NCBI GenBank assembly: GCA_903865745.1
Contig: CAIPKV010000081.1
Coordinates: 1 to 58,683 of the forward strand
From: an uncultured Verrucomicrobia subdivision 3 bacterium
GTDB taxonomy: Bacteria; Verrucomicrobiota; Verrucomicrobiia; Limisphaerales; UBA11358
Direction: 5' to 3'
DNA: 58,683 nucleotides
Position 1 is the stretch's first letter. Every line of letters starts with the position of its first letter. Made by a program: the position numbers and the translations under genes. Under the pieces are notes generated by a model. It was not told the origin of the DNA, searched no databases, and was given only the letters and a program-made list of their open reading frames with translations. Of the stretch, positions 29,213 through 38,700 are shown in pieces.

Positions 29213-29482
29213 ATGGGTTCTTTGAAAACCCGGATTTGCGGGGGAAATGTCTTTGATTTGTTTGAACGAGAAAGTGGGCGGAGCGTCGGTTCTGCCGCCT
29301 GCCCTGATCACCATTTTTCACCTTCAACTCGACTTTTCCCCGCACTCACGGCGGAACTCGGTGCGTTGAGCGCCTTTGATCAACAGTTCTGCGAAGTTAT
29401 TTCGCGCACCGATCTGGGCCGCTTCACCCGCCGTTACGAATGGCGCGGCGACGATTGCCCGCCGCACCAACGCGGTGAAGGG
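29213..29482 (+). pseudogene. Remnant of a DDE transposase N-terminus
   Basis: The frame from ATG 29213 contains LTAELGALSAFDQQFC, then a short helix, RFTRRYEWRG and CPPHQR. This order (DQQFC, then RF..Y.W.G, then PPH.R) is what I expect at the start of IS1182/IS5-like transposases, just before their conserved AFLAKA segment. Here it is followed immediately by the C-tract motif and unrelated sequence, so the gene is broken after about 90 codons. Recognition is by pattern only. Confidence 0.45.
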
Positions 29483-29495
29483 GTGGCATCCGATA

Positions 29496-29514
29496 CCCCC
29501 CCCAAAGATGCCAT
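29496..29514 (+). promoter_or_regulatory. C-tract/AAAGATGCCAT motif, copy 3
   Basis: Eight C followed by AAAGATGCCAT, 117 bp before the 914-aa gene and directly after a transposase remnant. I found no convincing stem next to this copy beyond a short ATATT/AATAT pairing. Frames that read through the motif here are not credible genes. Confidence 0.75.
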
Positions 29515-29630
29515 ATTCAAAGCGACGGGGCTGTGTTAATATTTCAATCATCAGCCGTAACTATCAATCAAATTAAACCTATTATTGTTCCGGCTTCGGA
29601 TTCGTTGAAAAATCGAAACAAACTAAAAAA

Positions 29631-32375
29631 ATGAAAACCATCAAATCATTTAGAAACACCGCTCTGGCGGCTGCAGCCCTGCTGGCGCTGACTGCCTCCA
29701 ACAGTCAAGGCGCACTGCTGTGCTATGAACCGTTCACCAACGGGACAAGCGGCGACATCACCACTTTAACACCCTCCACCGGGTCCGGCTTCTCCGCCGA
29801 CTGGGTTCTGGGCGCCAGCGGGGCTAGTGGCACCTCTTTCCAATGCGTCCCCGGTGGCGGCAATTTCGCCAACGGCTGGCCAAATAATGTGAGTTTTGCC
29901 GCGCCCAGCGGGGAAGCGCAATCCGGCCAATCATGGGATTGGGGCTCCGCTAACCGCACCCTGTCCGCCCCGCTGAACCTGAGTGCGGCCGGAACTTATT
30001 ATTTGAGCTATCTGTTCAACGATACGGCTAATAATTATGACATGAGCGTGTTTATTAGCAGCACGGCAAATAACGAGGCTATTTACATGGGTCCCGGCTA
30101 TGGCACCGCCGTGGTTCACGCCGGCGGTCCGTTAACAACAGCGCCATTTAATGGTTTGCCAGCTAATGTCGGTGCTCCCTCCTCGTGGGAAGGCACATCT
30201 GGCACCTCCTTGGTTTTTGTCGTGGCCCAGATTACGTCCGACGGGGCGGGCAATGTCACGGTCAAAATGAAACACTATGCTTATGATCCGGTCGCCCACA
30301 CGGGCGGCTTGGTGGATCTCACCCCGGGCAGTGTCGCTTGGGAGGCAACCTATACTGGCGCCATGGGTGTGGCGTATGATCAATTGGGCGTTTCCGCAGC
30401 GGGTCCTCAAGGCGAGGCGCTCACCGAAATCCGCCTGGGCACCAATTGGACCGAGGTCACCGGCGCCCAGAACATAACGGCGATCACCACCCAGCCCCAG
30501 CCGGCCTCCGCAACCGTCTATGTCGGCAATGGGTTTGATTATTCGGTCACCGCCGTTGGCGATGCGCTCACCTATCAGTGGTATAAAGATGCTGCGCCCG
30601 TCAGCGGCGCGACCAATGCCAGTTACGCGGCCACCGCTGCAAACGGGGTTACGGACAGCTACTCGGTGGTGGTCACCGGGACCGCCGGTTCCGTTACCAG
30701 CAGCGTAGTGACGCTAACGGGAACGGCCTTGCCAACGATCAGCGCTCCGTTCGCGATCAACTTCTGTCAGGATAACCTTGGTGCTGCTTATCAAGGTCAG
30801 GGTGCCTATACCGATCCCCTGACCAGCACTCCAACCTGGAACCTGTTCCCGGGTGGCGGTTCTTATTCCGGTGTGGCCGTTGATTCCACGGGCAACCCGA
30901 CCCTTACCACTTTCTTTATCAGCCCGTATGCCTATTATGGTTGGTATAGTGGTGCCACCCGGGCCATCACGGATCCGTATTACCTGCTGGGCGGCTTTGC
31001 CCACAGCTCCGCGCTGACCTACAGTTTCAACAATGTTGCGCCGGGCGTTTACAGCCTGTATCTCGTTGCCCAGGGTGGTGATGGCAGTTGGCGCGGTGGG
31101 TCCTTCTCGCTGGCCGCCGCGAATGGTGGCAGCGCGGATGGTGGCGTCACCGTCGCCTTTAATGCCGGTCAAGCCCCCAATAGTTTCATCAAGGGTCAAA
31201 ACTATGTGCGGTTCAATGGTGTGGTGCCCGATGCGAATGGTAACATCACCATCACCGAAACGGCACCCCCGCAGAATGCTGGCGAGGCCGATTTCAATGG
31301 CGCACAACTGGTGTGGACGGCCGCCGCGATTACCAAGCCGTTGATTACGACCCAACCCCAACCTGCCAGCCAGACGCTTTATGCTGGTTACCAGGCGGCA
31401 CCTTATTCCGTGGCGGCCATTGGGCCGGTTGGTGACCCATTGTCATACCAATGGTATCAGGGTTCTTCGCCGGTCACCGGGGCGACCAATGCCAACTATA
31501 CCGCCACCGCCATTGTCGGAGCCAATAATTATTCGGTGGTGATTTCGGACATCTACGGCTCGGTGACGAGCAGCATCGTGACACTGACCGGGGTGGCGGC
31601 TCCTTCCACAGCCCATTCATCGGGGGTTGCGGTCAACTTCAGCGCAGACGCTGTGGGGCTCGGAGCCTATGCCGGTCAGGGTGCCTATACTGATCCTTCC
31701 AGCACACCCTTCTGGAACACGTTTCCGGCTGGTGGCATGGCGAGTGGATTGGCCAACGATTCCAGCAATAATCCGACCCTGACCACGTTCACTCTCAGCG
31801 CGTATTCATATTATTCTTGGTTCGGCGGCGGCGGACCGCCGGTGGCCACGGATCCCGATTACATGCTCGGCGGTTTCGCCCACGGCGTGACGCTGACCTA
31901 CAGTTACAACAATGTCCCGCCCGGAATTTACAACCTGTATATTTATGCCCAGGGTGGTTATGGCAGCTGGCGTGGTGGCACCTTTTCTCTGGGGGCAGGC
32001 AATGGCGGCGGCGCACACAACGGCATCAGCAGCGCCCAAAACAACGGCACTGACCCCGATGCTTTCATCGAGGGCCAAAACTATGTGCAGTTCACTAACG
32101 TGATGCCCGATGCGTTTGGTAACATAACCATCAACCAAACGGCACCCCCGTTGACCGCTGGCGAGGCCGATTTCAATGGCATCCAATTGGTTCAGGGCGG
32201 GGTTCCAATCTTGAACTGGTCGCATACTGGTTCCGGGCTGATTCTAAATTGGAGCGTGGGAACCTTGTTGCAAGCTGACAACGTGACCGGCCCGTGGACG
32301 ACGGCCACCGGCGTGACGGCAGGCGTGCCGATTCCAACCACTGCTCCCAAGCGGTTTTACCGGCTGCAATACTGA
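29631..32375 (+). CDS. Modular secreted protein (Ig-like plus two repeated modules), paralogue of the 1810-aa protein
   Basis: The 914-aa product has a signal peptide (TALAAAALLALTASNSQGA) and the same LamG-like opening LLCYEPFTNG as its larger neighbour. In order come the N-terminal domain (~28-280), Ig-like (~282-365), module (~372-565), Ig-like (~567-655), and module (~663-855). The C-terminal domain (~856-914) has LLQADNVTGPW and ends RFYRLQY. It lacks the DUF4832-like barrel, so no catalytic domain is apparent; a glycan-binding or cell-surface structural role is more likely. Its second module is nearly identical in DNA to the last module of the 1810-aa gene. A motif copy lies 117 bp upstream and a strong terminator 37 bp downstream, so it is probably a single-gene unit. 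Confidence 0.72.
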   Translation: MKTIKSFRNTALAAAALLALTASNSQGALLCYEPFTNGTSGDITTLTPSTGSGFSADWVLGASGASGTSFQCVPGGGNFANGWPNNVSFAAPSGEAQSGQSWDWGSANRTLSAPLNLSAAGTYYLSYLFNDTANNYDMSVFISSTANNEAIYMGPGYGTAVVHAGGPLTTAPFNGLPANVGAPSSWEGTSGTSLVFVVAQITSDGAGNVTVKMKHYAYDPVAHTGGLVDLTPGSVAWEATYTGAMGVAYDQLGVSAAGPQGEALTEIRLGTNWTEVTGAQNITAITTQPQPASATVYVGNGFDYSVTAVGDALTYQWYKDAAPVSGATNASYAATAANGVTDSYSVVVTGTAGSVTSSVVTLTGTALPTISAPFAINFCQDNLGAAYQGQGAYTDPLTSTPTWNLFPGGGSYSGVAVDSTGNPTLTTFFISPYAYYGWYSGATRAITDPYYLLGGFAHSSALTYSFNNVAPGVYSLYLVAQGGDGSWRGGSFSLAAANGGSADGGVTVAFNAGQAPNSFIKGQNYVRFNGVVPDANGNITITETAPPQNAGEADFNGAQLVWTAAAITKPLITTQPQPASQTLYAGYQAAPYSVAAIGPVGDPLSYQWYQGSSPVTGATNANYTATAIVGANNYSVVISDIYGSVTSSIVTLTGVAAPSTAHSSGVAVNFSADAVGLGAYAGQGAYTDPSSTPFWNTFPAGGMASGLANDSSNNPTLTTFTLSAYSYYSWFGGGGPPVATDPDYMLGGFAHGVTLTYSYNNVPPGIYNLYIYAQGGYGSWRGGTFSLGAGNGGGAHNGISSAQNNGTDPDAFIEGQNYVQFTNVMPDAFGNITINQTAPPLTAGEADFNGIQLVQGGVPILNWSHTGSGLILNWSVGTLLQADNVTGPWTTATGVTAGVPIPTTAPKRFYRLQY
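31640..32195 (+). repeat. Module repeat, copy B (near-identical to 27925-28480)
   Basis: This is the second member of the duplicated module pair and encodes the same GQGAYTDPSSTPFWN and YNNVPPGIYNLYIYAQGG signatures. The distance between copies is about 3.7 kb, in direct orientation, so recombination between them could delete the gene boundary and fuse the two proteins. Confidence 0.8.
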
Positions 32376-32411
32376 CCTGATAGTTGGTATTATAATCTGG
32401 GAAAATTGTTC

Positions 32412-32443
32412 AAGGGGTGGGAGGCACGCCTCCCGCCCCTTTT
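32412..32443 (+). terminator. Strong rho-independent-type terminator
   Basis: The stem AAGGGG-T-GGGAGGC pairs with GCCTCCC-G-CCCCTT around a 2-nt AC turn and ends in TTTT. It lies 37 bp after the 914-aa gene and just before the ribosome binding site of the next gene. It should separate the two genes; reading into the pseudopilin would need a promoter within or after it. Confidence 0.8.
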
Positions 32444-32457
32444 AACAGGAAGCAAAT

Positions 32458-33252
32458 ATGAGCGAAAAAAAACGAAGAACAAACGCACAGAAAGGATTCC
32501 GAGGGTTCACATTGATCGAGTTACTGGTGGTCATTGCCATCATCGCCATCTTGGCCGCGATGCTGTTGCCAGCCTTGGCCAGAGCCAAACAAAGGGCACA
32601 GTGCATCTCGTGTATCAACAATGAAAGACAGCTCGCGATTGGGTGGCTGCTTTATACGGACGACTTCCAAAATAAATTGGTGGGAAACATTGGTTACGGC
32701 ACCACCAACAATTCATGGGTGGGCGGAAACATGCAAACTCTCAGCGATACCACCAACGCAGCCTTGATACAAAACGGATTACTCTTCCCTTACATCAAAT
32801 CCATTGGCGTCTATAAATGTCCCGGGAACCAGAAAAACATGTTGCGAGGCATTACCATGAGTCACTGCATGGGCTGGAACTTAACGATTCCCTATTTCAA
32901 AGTTTACACCAAGGCGTCGCAAATGTCCCGGCCGTCCAACCTCTATGTGACAATAGACGAGGATGATAACTCCATCAACGACGGTATCATGGCCATGGCA
33001 ATTGTGCCCAACCTGAACAACGCTTTGCAAATTCTTGACTATCCGGCCACCTATCATGGCTTGTCCGGCGGAATGTCTTTTGCCGATGGTCATGCCGAGA
33101 TCAAAAATTGGAAGGGAATCGGCAAAGAACCGGTTCCTTACACGTTTAGTAAGTATTTTGCGGCGGGAACTCTAGGTCAAAGCGAAGTGGCCGATTGGTT
33201 TCGGCATACTACGGAGCCTGATGGCAGCAGTCCAGCTTATCCCGGCTGGTAA
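32458..33252 (+). CDS. Pseudopilin with H-x9-DG C-terminus
   Basis: The 264-aa product has a basic leader, [20 protein letters not shown], and the H-x9-DG signature [19 protein letters not shown] 7 bp before the ATG is a good ribosome binding site. Between these ends lie short segments such as CPGNQKN and [13 protein letters not shown], shared with the pseudopilin at 19277. The gene follows a strong terminator, so it must either depend on readthrough or have its own promoter in the few bases between. It has no C-tract motif of its own, unlike the pseudopilin at 19277. Confidence 0.85.
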   Translation: MSEKKRRTNAQKGFRGFTLIELLVVIAIIAILAAMLLPALARAKQRAQCISCINNERQLAIGWLLYTDDFQNKLVGNIGYGTTNNSWVGGNMQTLSDTTNAALIQNGLLFPYIKSIGVYKCPGNQKNMLRGITMSHCMGWNLTIPYFKVYTKASQMSRPSNLYVTIDEDDNSINDGIMAMAIVPNLNNALQILDYPATYHGLSGGMSFADGHAEIKNWKGIGKEPVPYTFSKYFAAGTLGQSEVADWFRHTTEPDGSSPAYPGW

Positions 33253-33274
33253 TATTTGTAATTTGGCGCTTCTA

Positions 33275-33291
33275 CCCCCCAAAGATGCCAT
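33275..33291 (+). promoter_or_regulatory. C-tract/AAAGATGCCAT motif, copy 4
   Basis: Six C followed by AAAGATGCCAT, 41 bp before the SGNH hydrolase start. The core itself forms a tight hairpin: TGCCAT (33286-33291), loop GGCG, ATGGCA (33296-33301). The core ATG happens to be in frame with the gene, but the signal peptide begins at 33333. Confidence 0.78.
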
Positions 33292-33332
33292 GGCGATGGC
33301 AGACTCATGAAGATACTTTTCAATCCATTCAT

Positions 33333-34040
33333 ATGAAACTAAAGAACAAAATAATGAAAATACAATCCATGCCGTTGCTTGTCGGCCTCTCCGTCCTGGC
33401 ATTCGTGTCACCAGCCAGTGCGGAACCGGCCACCGCTCCTGCGCCCGCTTCACCGGTCCGGGTGGCCTGCGTCGGTGACAGCATTACCGTAAGTCCCGTC
33501 TTAGGCAATGCCTATCCGGAAAAGCTTCAAGCTCTGCTCGGCACCAATTGGATTGTGGGCAACTTTGGCATGGGGGGCCGCACCCTGTTGCGAAAGGGGG
33601 ATTGGCCCTATTGCAATGATGACGCGTTCACACGCGCACAGGCGTTTCAGCCGGACGTGGTCATCATTCTGCTGGGGGCCAACGATACCAAGCCGTTTAA
33701 CTGGAAATACCACGACGAGTTTGCCGGGGACTACACCAACTTGGTGAACGCTTTTCAGAATCTTGCCAGTCGGCCCCGGATTTATATCTGTCGGCCAACG
33801 CCAGTGCCTGAACCCGGCAATTACGGCATCAACGAAACCTCAGAGCAGGAAGAAATTAAAATCATTGACCACCTGGTTGACACGATGAAACTCGGGGCAA
33901 TTGATCTCTACACGCCGCTAAAGGATCAACCGCAACTCTTTCCGGACCGGGTTCATCCCAATGCGGAAGGCGCCGCCGCCATCGCCAAACTGGTTTATTC
34001 CCATATTTCACAGATCAACTTCACCAACCGAAATTATTGA
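33333..34040 (+). CDS. Secreted SGNH/GDSL hydrolase (carbohydrate esterase type)
   Basis: The 235-aa product has a signal peptide (MPLLVGLSVLAFVSPASAEP). SGNH blocks are visible: block I VACVGDSITVS with the nucleophile Ser, block II GMGGRT, block III LLGANDTK with the oxyanion Asn, and block V DRVHPNAEG with the Asp-x-x-His pair. Members of this family in polysaccharide loci are often acetyl esterases acting on acetylated mannan or xylan; one lacking extra domains cannot be assigned further. The start is placed at 33333 (an ATG at 33354 is also possible) because upstream codons would lie in the conserved motif. Confidence 0.85.
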   Translation: MKLKNKIMKIQSMPLLVGLSVLAFVSPASAEPATAPAPASPVRVACVGDSITVSPVLGNAYPEKLQALLGTNWIVGNFGMGGRTLLRKGDWPYCNDDAFTRAQAFQPDVVIILLGANDTKPFNWKYHDEFAGDYTNLVNAFQNLASRPRIYICRPTPVPEPGNYGINETSEQEEIKIIDHLVDTMKLGAIDLYTPLKDQPQLFPDRVHPNAEGAAAIAKLVYSHISQINFTNRNY

Positions 34041-34235
34041 CCAGCGATAAATCCCCCACGTCAGGCGCGGGTAAGCAATAGGATGGAAAATGTCAAATAC
34101 CACCACCGTGTTTTGCAAAGTGTGGATGGTTCGTTTCATCCGAAAAATGGTTAAAGCTTTACGATTAATCCGGCGCACACCAATTGTTTCAACCTGGCTA
34201 TAAATCGCTGAAAAATTACAACTATTGCCACTCTA

Positions 34236-34253
34236 CCCCCCCAAAGATGCCAT
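34236..34253 (+). promoter_or_regulatory. C-tract/AAAGATGCCAT motif, copy 5
   Basis: Seven C followed by AAAGATGCCAT and AGC, 49 bp before the GH43-type gene. CATAGC (34251-34256) pairs with GCTATG (34283-34288). The core ATG is followed by CCA TAG. The 195 bp between the SGNH stop and this motif show no gene. Confidence 0.75.
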
Positions 34254-34302
34254 AGCTCTTTGTTGCCCCCAGCCGTAGAATGGCTATGAAGTCCATTTAA
34301 TC

Positions 34303-35604
34303 ATGACGGTTTATATACATTACATTCGAGCCCTGTGCAGTTTCTCGCACATCGAACGGCTATTGCTTGCGGGACTGATTTTCTGCGGTATCATCTTGGC
34401 TGCCCGTGCGGGGGAGACCGTGGATAAATCTGGGAACCCAGCCTTTCGCCCTGCCGCCTTGTGGCTTGACAATCACAACGTTCCTATCAATGCCCACGGC
34501 GGCGGCGTGCTGTTCATGCCCGGCACCATGCCGGATCAGGGAACTTATTATTGGTTTGGGGAACACAAGGTGGCCGGCGATCTCGGTAACACCGCCCAGG
34601 TCGGAATCCACGTATATTCCTCCTCCGACCTCGCCAGTTGGAAGGATCAAGGTATCGCCCTTAAAGTGGCCGACCGGCCGGACATGGACATCTGCCGCGG
34701 CAGCATCATCGAACGTCCCAAGGTGGTTTACAACTCAAGGACCAAAAAATTTGTAATGTGGTTTCATCTGGAGCTGGTCGGCAAAGGTTACGCCAGCGCA
34801 CGCTGTGGCGTGGCCGTGGCTTCCTCCGCCACTGGTCCCTATAGATATATCGGTTCGTTTCGTCCGGATGTCGGGGCGTGGCCTATGAACACGTCCCTCG
34901 CCACCCATCATCCCGTCGGGCCGGAGGATCGCCCGGAATTGGATAAAATCAAAACCGATGGCGGCCCCTATCCCGGCTACCCCACCAACATTATTTACCG
35001 CCGTGATTTTGCCGTGGGCCAGATGGCGCGGGACATGACCTTGTTTGTGGACGACGATGAGACCGCCTATGTGATTTACGCCTCCGAGGAAAACGGCACG
35101 CTGCACATCTCACAACTCACGCCGGACTATTTGAAAACGGCTGGAAGGTATGTCCGGGTTCTTCCTGGCGGTTTCAATGAGGCCCCGGCCCTGTTCAAGT
35201 CGGCAGGAAAATATTTCCTGTTTTCCTCGCACTGCACCGGGTGGTCGCCCAACGCCGGGCGGCTGTCCGTGGCGGATTCCATCTGGGGACCATGGCGGGA
35301 AGTGGGCAACCCATGGCACGGGCCGCAGGATAAAATTTCGGTGTCCTATGGCACGCAGAGCACTTTTGTTTTGCCGGTGGCGGATCATCCCGGCGCGTTT
35401 ATTTACATGGCCGACCTCTGGCGGCCCCAAAATGCGATTGATGGTCGCTATGTCTGGCTCCCGATCCGTTGGCAAGACGGTCTGCCGGAACTGGCGTGGC
35501 GTGACCAGTGGGGCTTGTCCGAGTTTGATTATACCGCTACCGGAAAAGCAACCGGAAAAGTGACGCAGCTCGAAAAATTGGCACAGATTCAGAATAAACC
35601 CTGA
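34303..35604 (+). CDS. Secreted GH43-type glycoside hydrolase
   Basis: The 433-aa protein has an N-terminal hydrophobic signal (LLAGLIFCGIILAARAG). The opening INAHGGGVLFMPG followed by GTYYWFGEHK is the first-blade signature of GH43 five-bladed propellers of the exo-beta-1,3-galactanase-like group. IIERPKVVYNSRTKKFVMWFH gives the second blade, and the domain continues through ASEENGTLHISQL. No additional binding module follows. Likely substrates are galactan or arabinogalactan side chains, but subfamily assignment needs alignment. A motif copy lies 49 bp upstream; the sensor kinase gene follows after about 105 bp in the same direction. Confidence 0.78.
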   Translation: MTVYIHYIRALCSFSHIERLLLAGLIFCGIILAARAGETVDKSGNPAFRPAALWLDNHNVPINAHGGGVLFMPGTMPDQGTYYWFGEHKVAGDLGNTAQVGIHVYSSSDLASWKDQGIALKVADRPDMDICRGSIIERPKVVYNSRTKKFVMWFHLELVGKGYASARCGVAVASSATGPYRYIGSFRPDVGAWPMNTSLATHHPVGPEDRPELDKIKTDGGPYPGYPTNIIYRRDFAVGQMARDMTLFVDDDETAYVIYASEENGTLHISQLTPDYLKTAGRYVRVLPGGFNEAPALFKSAGKYFLFSSHCTGWSPNAGRLSVADSIWGPWREVGNPWHGPQDKISVSYGTQSTFVLPVADHPGAFIYMADLWRPQNAIDGRYVWLPIRWQDGLPELAWRDQWGLSEFDYTATGKATGKVTQLEKLAQIQNKP

Positions 35605-35709
35605 CCACGCTTTAGGACCTGGTAACACTGATTGACAATCGCAGGGTTTGAGGGGTTGTGGCCTTGCTTCCGGTTGACTCCATTGCAAGTGATTGCTAAA
35701 TTTTGGCTA

Positions 35710-38700
35710 GTGTCCTGCAAACTGTCATTTCTTGGAGTTGGACGTCTTTTTGTGTTGCCGTCATTGGTGCTTGGGCTTGCTGGTCCGGTGTCTTTCCAAA
35801 TGGTTGCAGCCGCCCAATCTTCTCCGTTCGTTGTGCAAACCTGGCAGACCGAAAACGGCCTGCCCCACAACTTGTTGACCGACGTGATTCAGGGCGGGGA
35901 AGGTTACCTGTGGATAGGCACTTTCAACGGACTGGCGCGGTTCGACGGCACACGATTCACGGTGTTTAATCCTGAAAACACGCCCGAACTGGCGGACAGT
36001 TGGATTGATCATTTGTTCACCACGCCCGATGGCACCCTGTGGATTGGCACTCATCACGGTGGCTTAAGCTCGTTTCGCGCCGGGCGTTTTGCGTGCGAAC
36101 TTCCGGTGCGCCTGGACGAGGATTGGGTGGTTAAATACCTCGGTCAGCGCACGAATGAATTTCTCTTTCTCACTATGGCCGGCCGCGTCGCCTGCGGCCG
36201 GCCGGGAGCGATGCGCGTGCTGGATCTGCCCGCCGAGGAACAACGGAGTGCCGTCATGGATGGCGAGGGCGTGGTCTGGTTTTTCCGGCCAGGCTGGTTG
36301 GAAGGCAGTTTGACGAACCATCAATTCGAGCCATTCACGAATGCGCCGGGGCTGGCCGATCTGCGTTGCAATGATCTGACTGTAGACGCGGCCGGCCGGG
36401 TCTGGGCTGGCACGGACGAGGGTTTGTGGGTTTGGAAAAACCAGCGGTTTGTCCGGATCTGGCCCACTGCCGGCGAGCTCCCGGTAGCGGTGAACCACAT
36501 TTATCCCCGCCAAGACGGAAGTTTGTGGGTCAGCGCCAACGGTCGGCTGCGTCAATGGCGGAACCACGACTGGGTAGCGGAAGCCGACGCGGACTGGCCG
36601 CCATTCCAAACCCCGGTGAGCACCATCTGCGAAGATCAGCGCGGCAACCTATGGTTCGGCACTGCGGGTGAAGGTCTCTGGCGGTTGGCCCCGGATGGTC
36701 ACCTGCTGCACGTTGGTTCGGCGCAGGGTTTGCCCAACGACCGGATCGCTGGCTTGTGCTTGGATGTGGAGGACAATCTCTGGGTGGCACTGGATCGCGG
36801 GGGTCTGGCCCGGGTGCGGCCACGCCGTTTCTCGGTGGTCCGCACCTCACCTGAGGCGGCTGAACCCGCCGCCGTCTCGGTCTGTCAAGACCAGACCGGC
36901 ACCATTTGGGTTGGCACCTATGGTGCCGGCTTGGTTGGCGTGGAATCCAATCGTATTACCCATTACACCTCGGGGCGAGACGGGGACGGCAACTTGGATT
37001 TCGCGACGGGCGGTTCCAAGGGCGAAGTGATGTCCGTGCTGGCGGATCGGGAGGGTCGCGTTTGGGCGGGCACGGAAATCCGTGGGGTTTTTCGGCTCAC
37101 CAACGGCGTTTTCGCCACGCCGTTTGCCCTCAGTGACATTGGGTGGCAGGCCCGCGTCATTTACGAGGATCACTTGGGGCGCATTTGGTTTGGCAATTCG
37201 CTGGGTCTCTACCTCTGGAATAACGGCCACCTTGAAGCTTGTCATCCGCCCGCCGGCGTGTCCCGGCTGGAGGTGCGCGCCATTCTGGATGATGGCGCGG
37301 GCGGTGTCTGGGTGGGAACCCGAGAAAAGGGTTTTTATCATTTCCAAGACGGCCAATGGCGCTCATGGCATAGCGCTGACGGTCTGGGCAGTGACACAAT
37401 CTGGACCATTTATGCCGATGATCAAAAGGCGTTGTGGCTCGGCACCCAGACTGGGCTGGTGTGGTTCAAGGATGGCCGGTTTGTGCGGCTGACCACGGGT
37501 GACGGGCTGCCAGCAGACGCGATTTACTGCCTGATGGGGGACGGCCACGGCTGGCTATGGGCCACCTCGCCAAAAGGGGTTTTTCGGATGAAACTGGACG
37601 AGTTGAATGCCTTTGTAAGGAGAGATGTTTCCGAGGTCAATTGCCTCGACTATGATCGTTCCGACGGGCTGCCGACCCTGCAATGTTCCGTCGGCTCCCA
37701 GCCTGCCGGCTGGCGGAACGATGAAGGAAAGCTCTGGTTCACGACCGAGAAGGGAGTGGTGGGATTGGATCCCGCCGGATTGACCCGCAACCCGCGCCCG
37801 CCGCCCGTGATCATTGAGGCGATGAAAGTGGATCAAATAGTTCAGTCGCTGCCGTTGCCGGCCGCCGCCGCGTCGGCGGGAATTACTCCGCCCGCCTTGA
37901 GCCCCATCCGGATCGCTCCGGGTCGCCAGAGTCTTGAGTTCACGTTCGCCGCCCTCAGTTTTACCGCGCCGGAAAAAGTGCGGGTTCGCTACCGGGTCGA
38001 AGGCCTGGAAACCAAATGGTTCGACGCCGGCGAACAGCGTTCGGCCCATTACAGCAGCCTGCCGCCGGGTGATTACAGCTTCCATGTTATCGCCTGCAAC
38101 GATGAGGGAGTCTGGAACGACGCCGGCGCCACCTTGGCCTTCGTGGTGCTGCCGTGGTTTTGGCAGACGGTCTGGTTCAAGGTGGTCTCCGGCCTGGCAG
38201 TGGTGGGCGTGGCTGTGACTTTGGTGCGGAACCTCGAGCGCCGCCGTGCTCGCGGCAAACTGGCCGTGCTGGAGCGCGAGCGGGAGCTGGACCACGAACG
38301 CGCCCGCATCGCGCGCGACATTCATGATGACCTGGGTGCCAGCGTCACCCAGGTGGCGTTTCTGGGAGATTTGACCGGACGTTCGGCTGATCGGCCGGAA
38401 GCGGTTCGCAGGCACAGCCAGCACATTGCCGCCACCGCGCGGGAAATGGCCCAATCCTTGGACGCCATCGTCTGGGCCGTCAAACCGGCAAACGACACGC
38501 TGCTCAAGCTGATCGAGTATCTCCACCGCCGCACCAATGAACTGCTGGAAAATCTTCTCGGCCGTTACACCTTCGCCGCGCCGCCGCAGATTCCTGAACG
38601 CGTCGTTTCGGCGGAGTTGCGCCACAACGTGTTTCTCGCGTATAAGGAGGCGTTGACCAACATCCTCAAACACGCGCAGGCCAGCGAGGTCGCCATCCGC

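Larger units (their letters stand above)
29035..29630. other. Intergenic stretch between the two giant modular genes
   Basis: These 596 bp hold a terminator hairpin (29133-29163), a transposase N-terminus remnant (29213-29482) and a C-tract motif (29496-29514). They then run 117 bp to the start of the 914-aa gene. No intact gene is seen. Confidence 0.7.

Noticed and set aside
33275-33333. Extended starts that begin inside the motif (33285 for the SGNH gene, 20173 for the pseudopilin)
   Set aside because: They only reflect the ATG in the conserved core; the signal peptide or prepilin leader begins further downstream, and the other copies are out of frame or stop at once.
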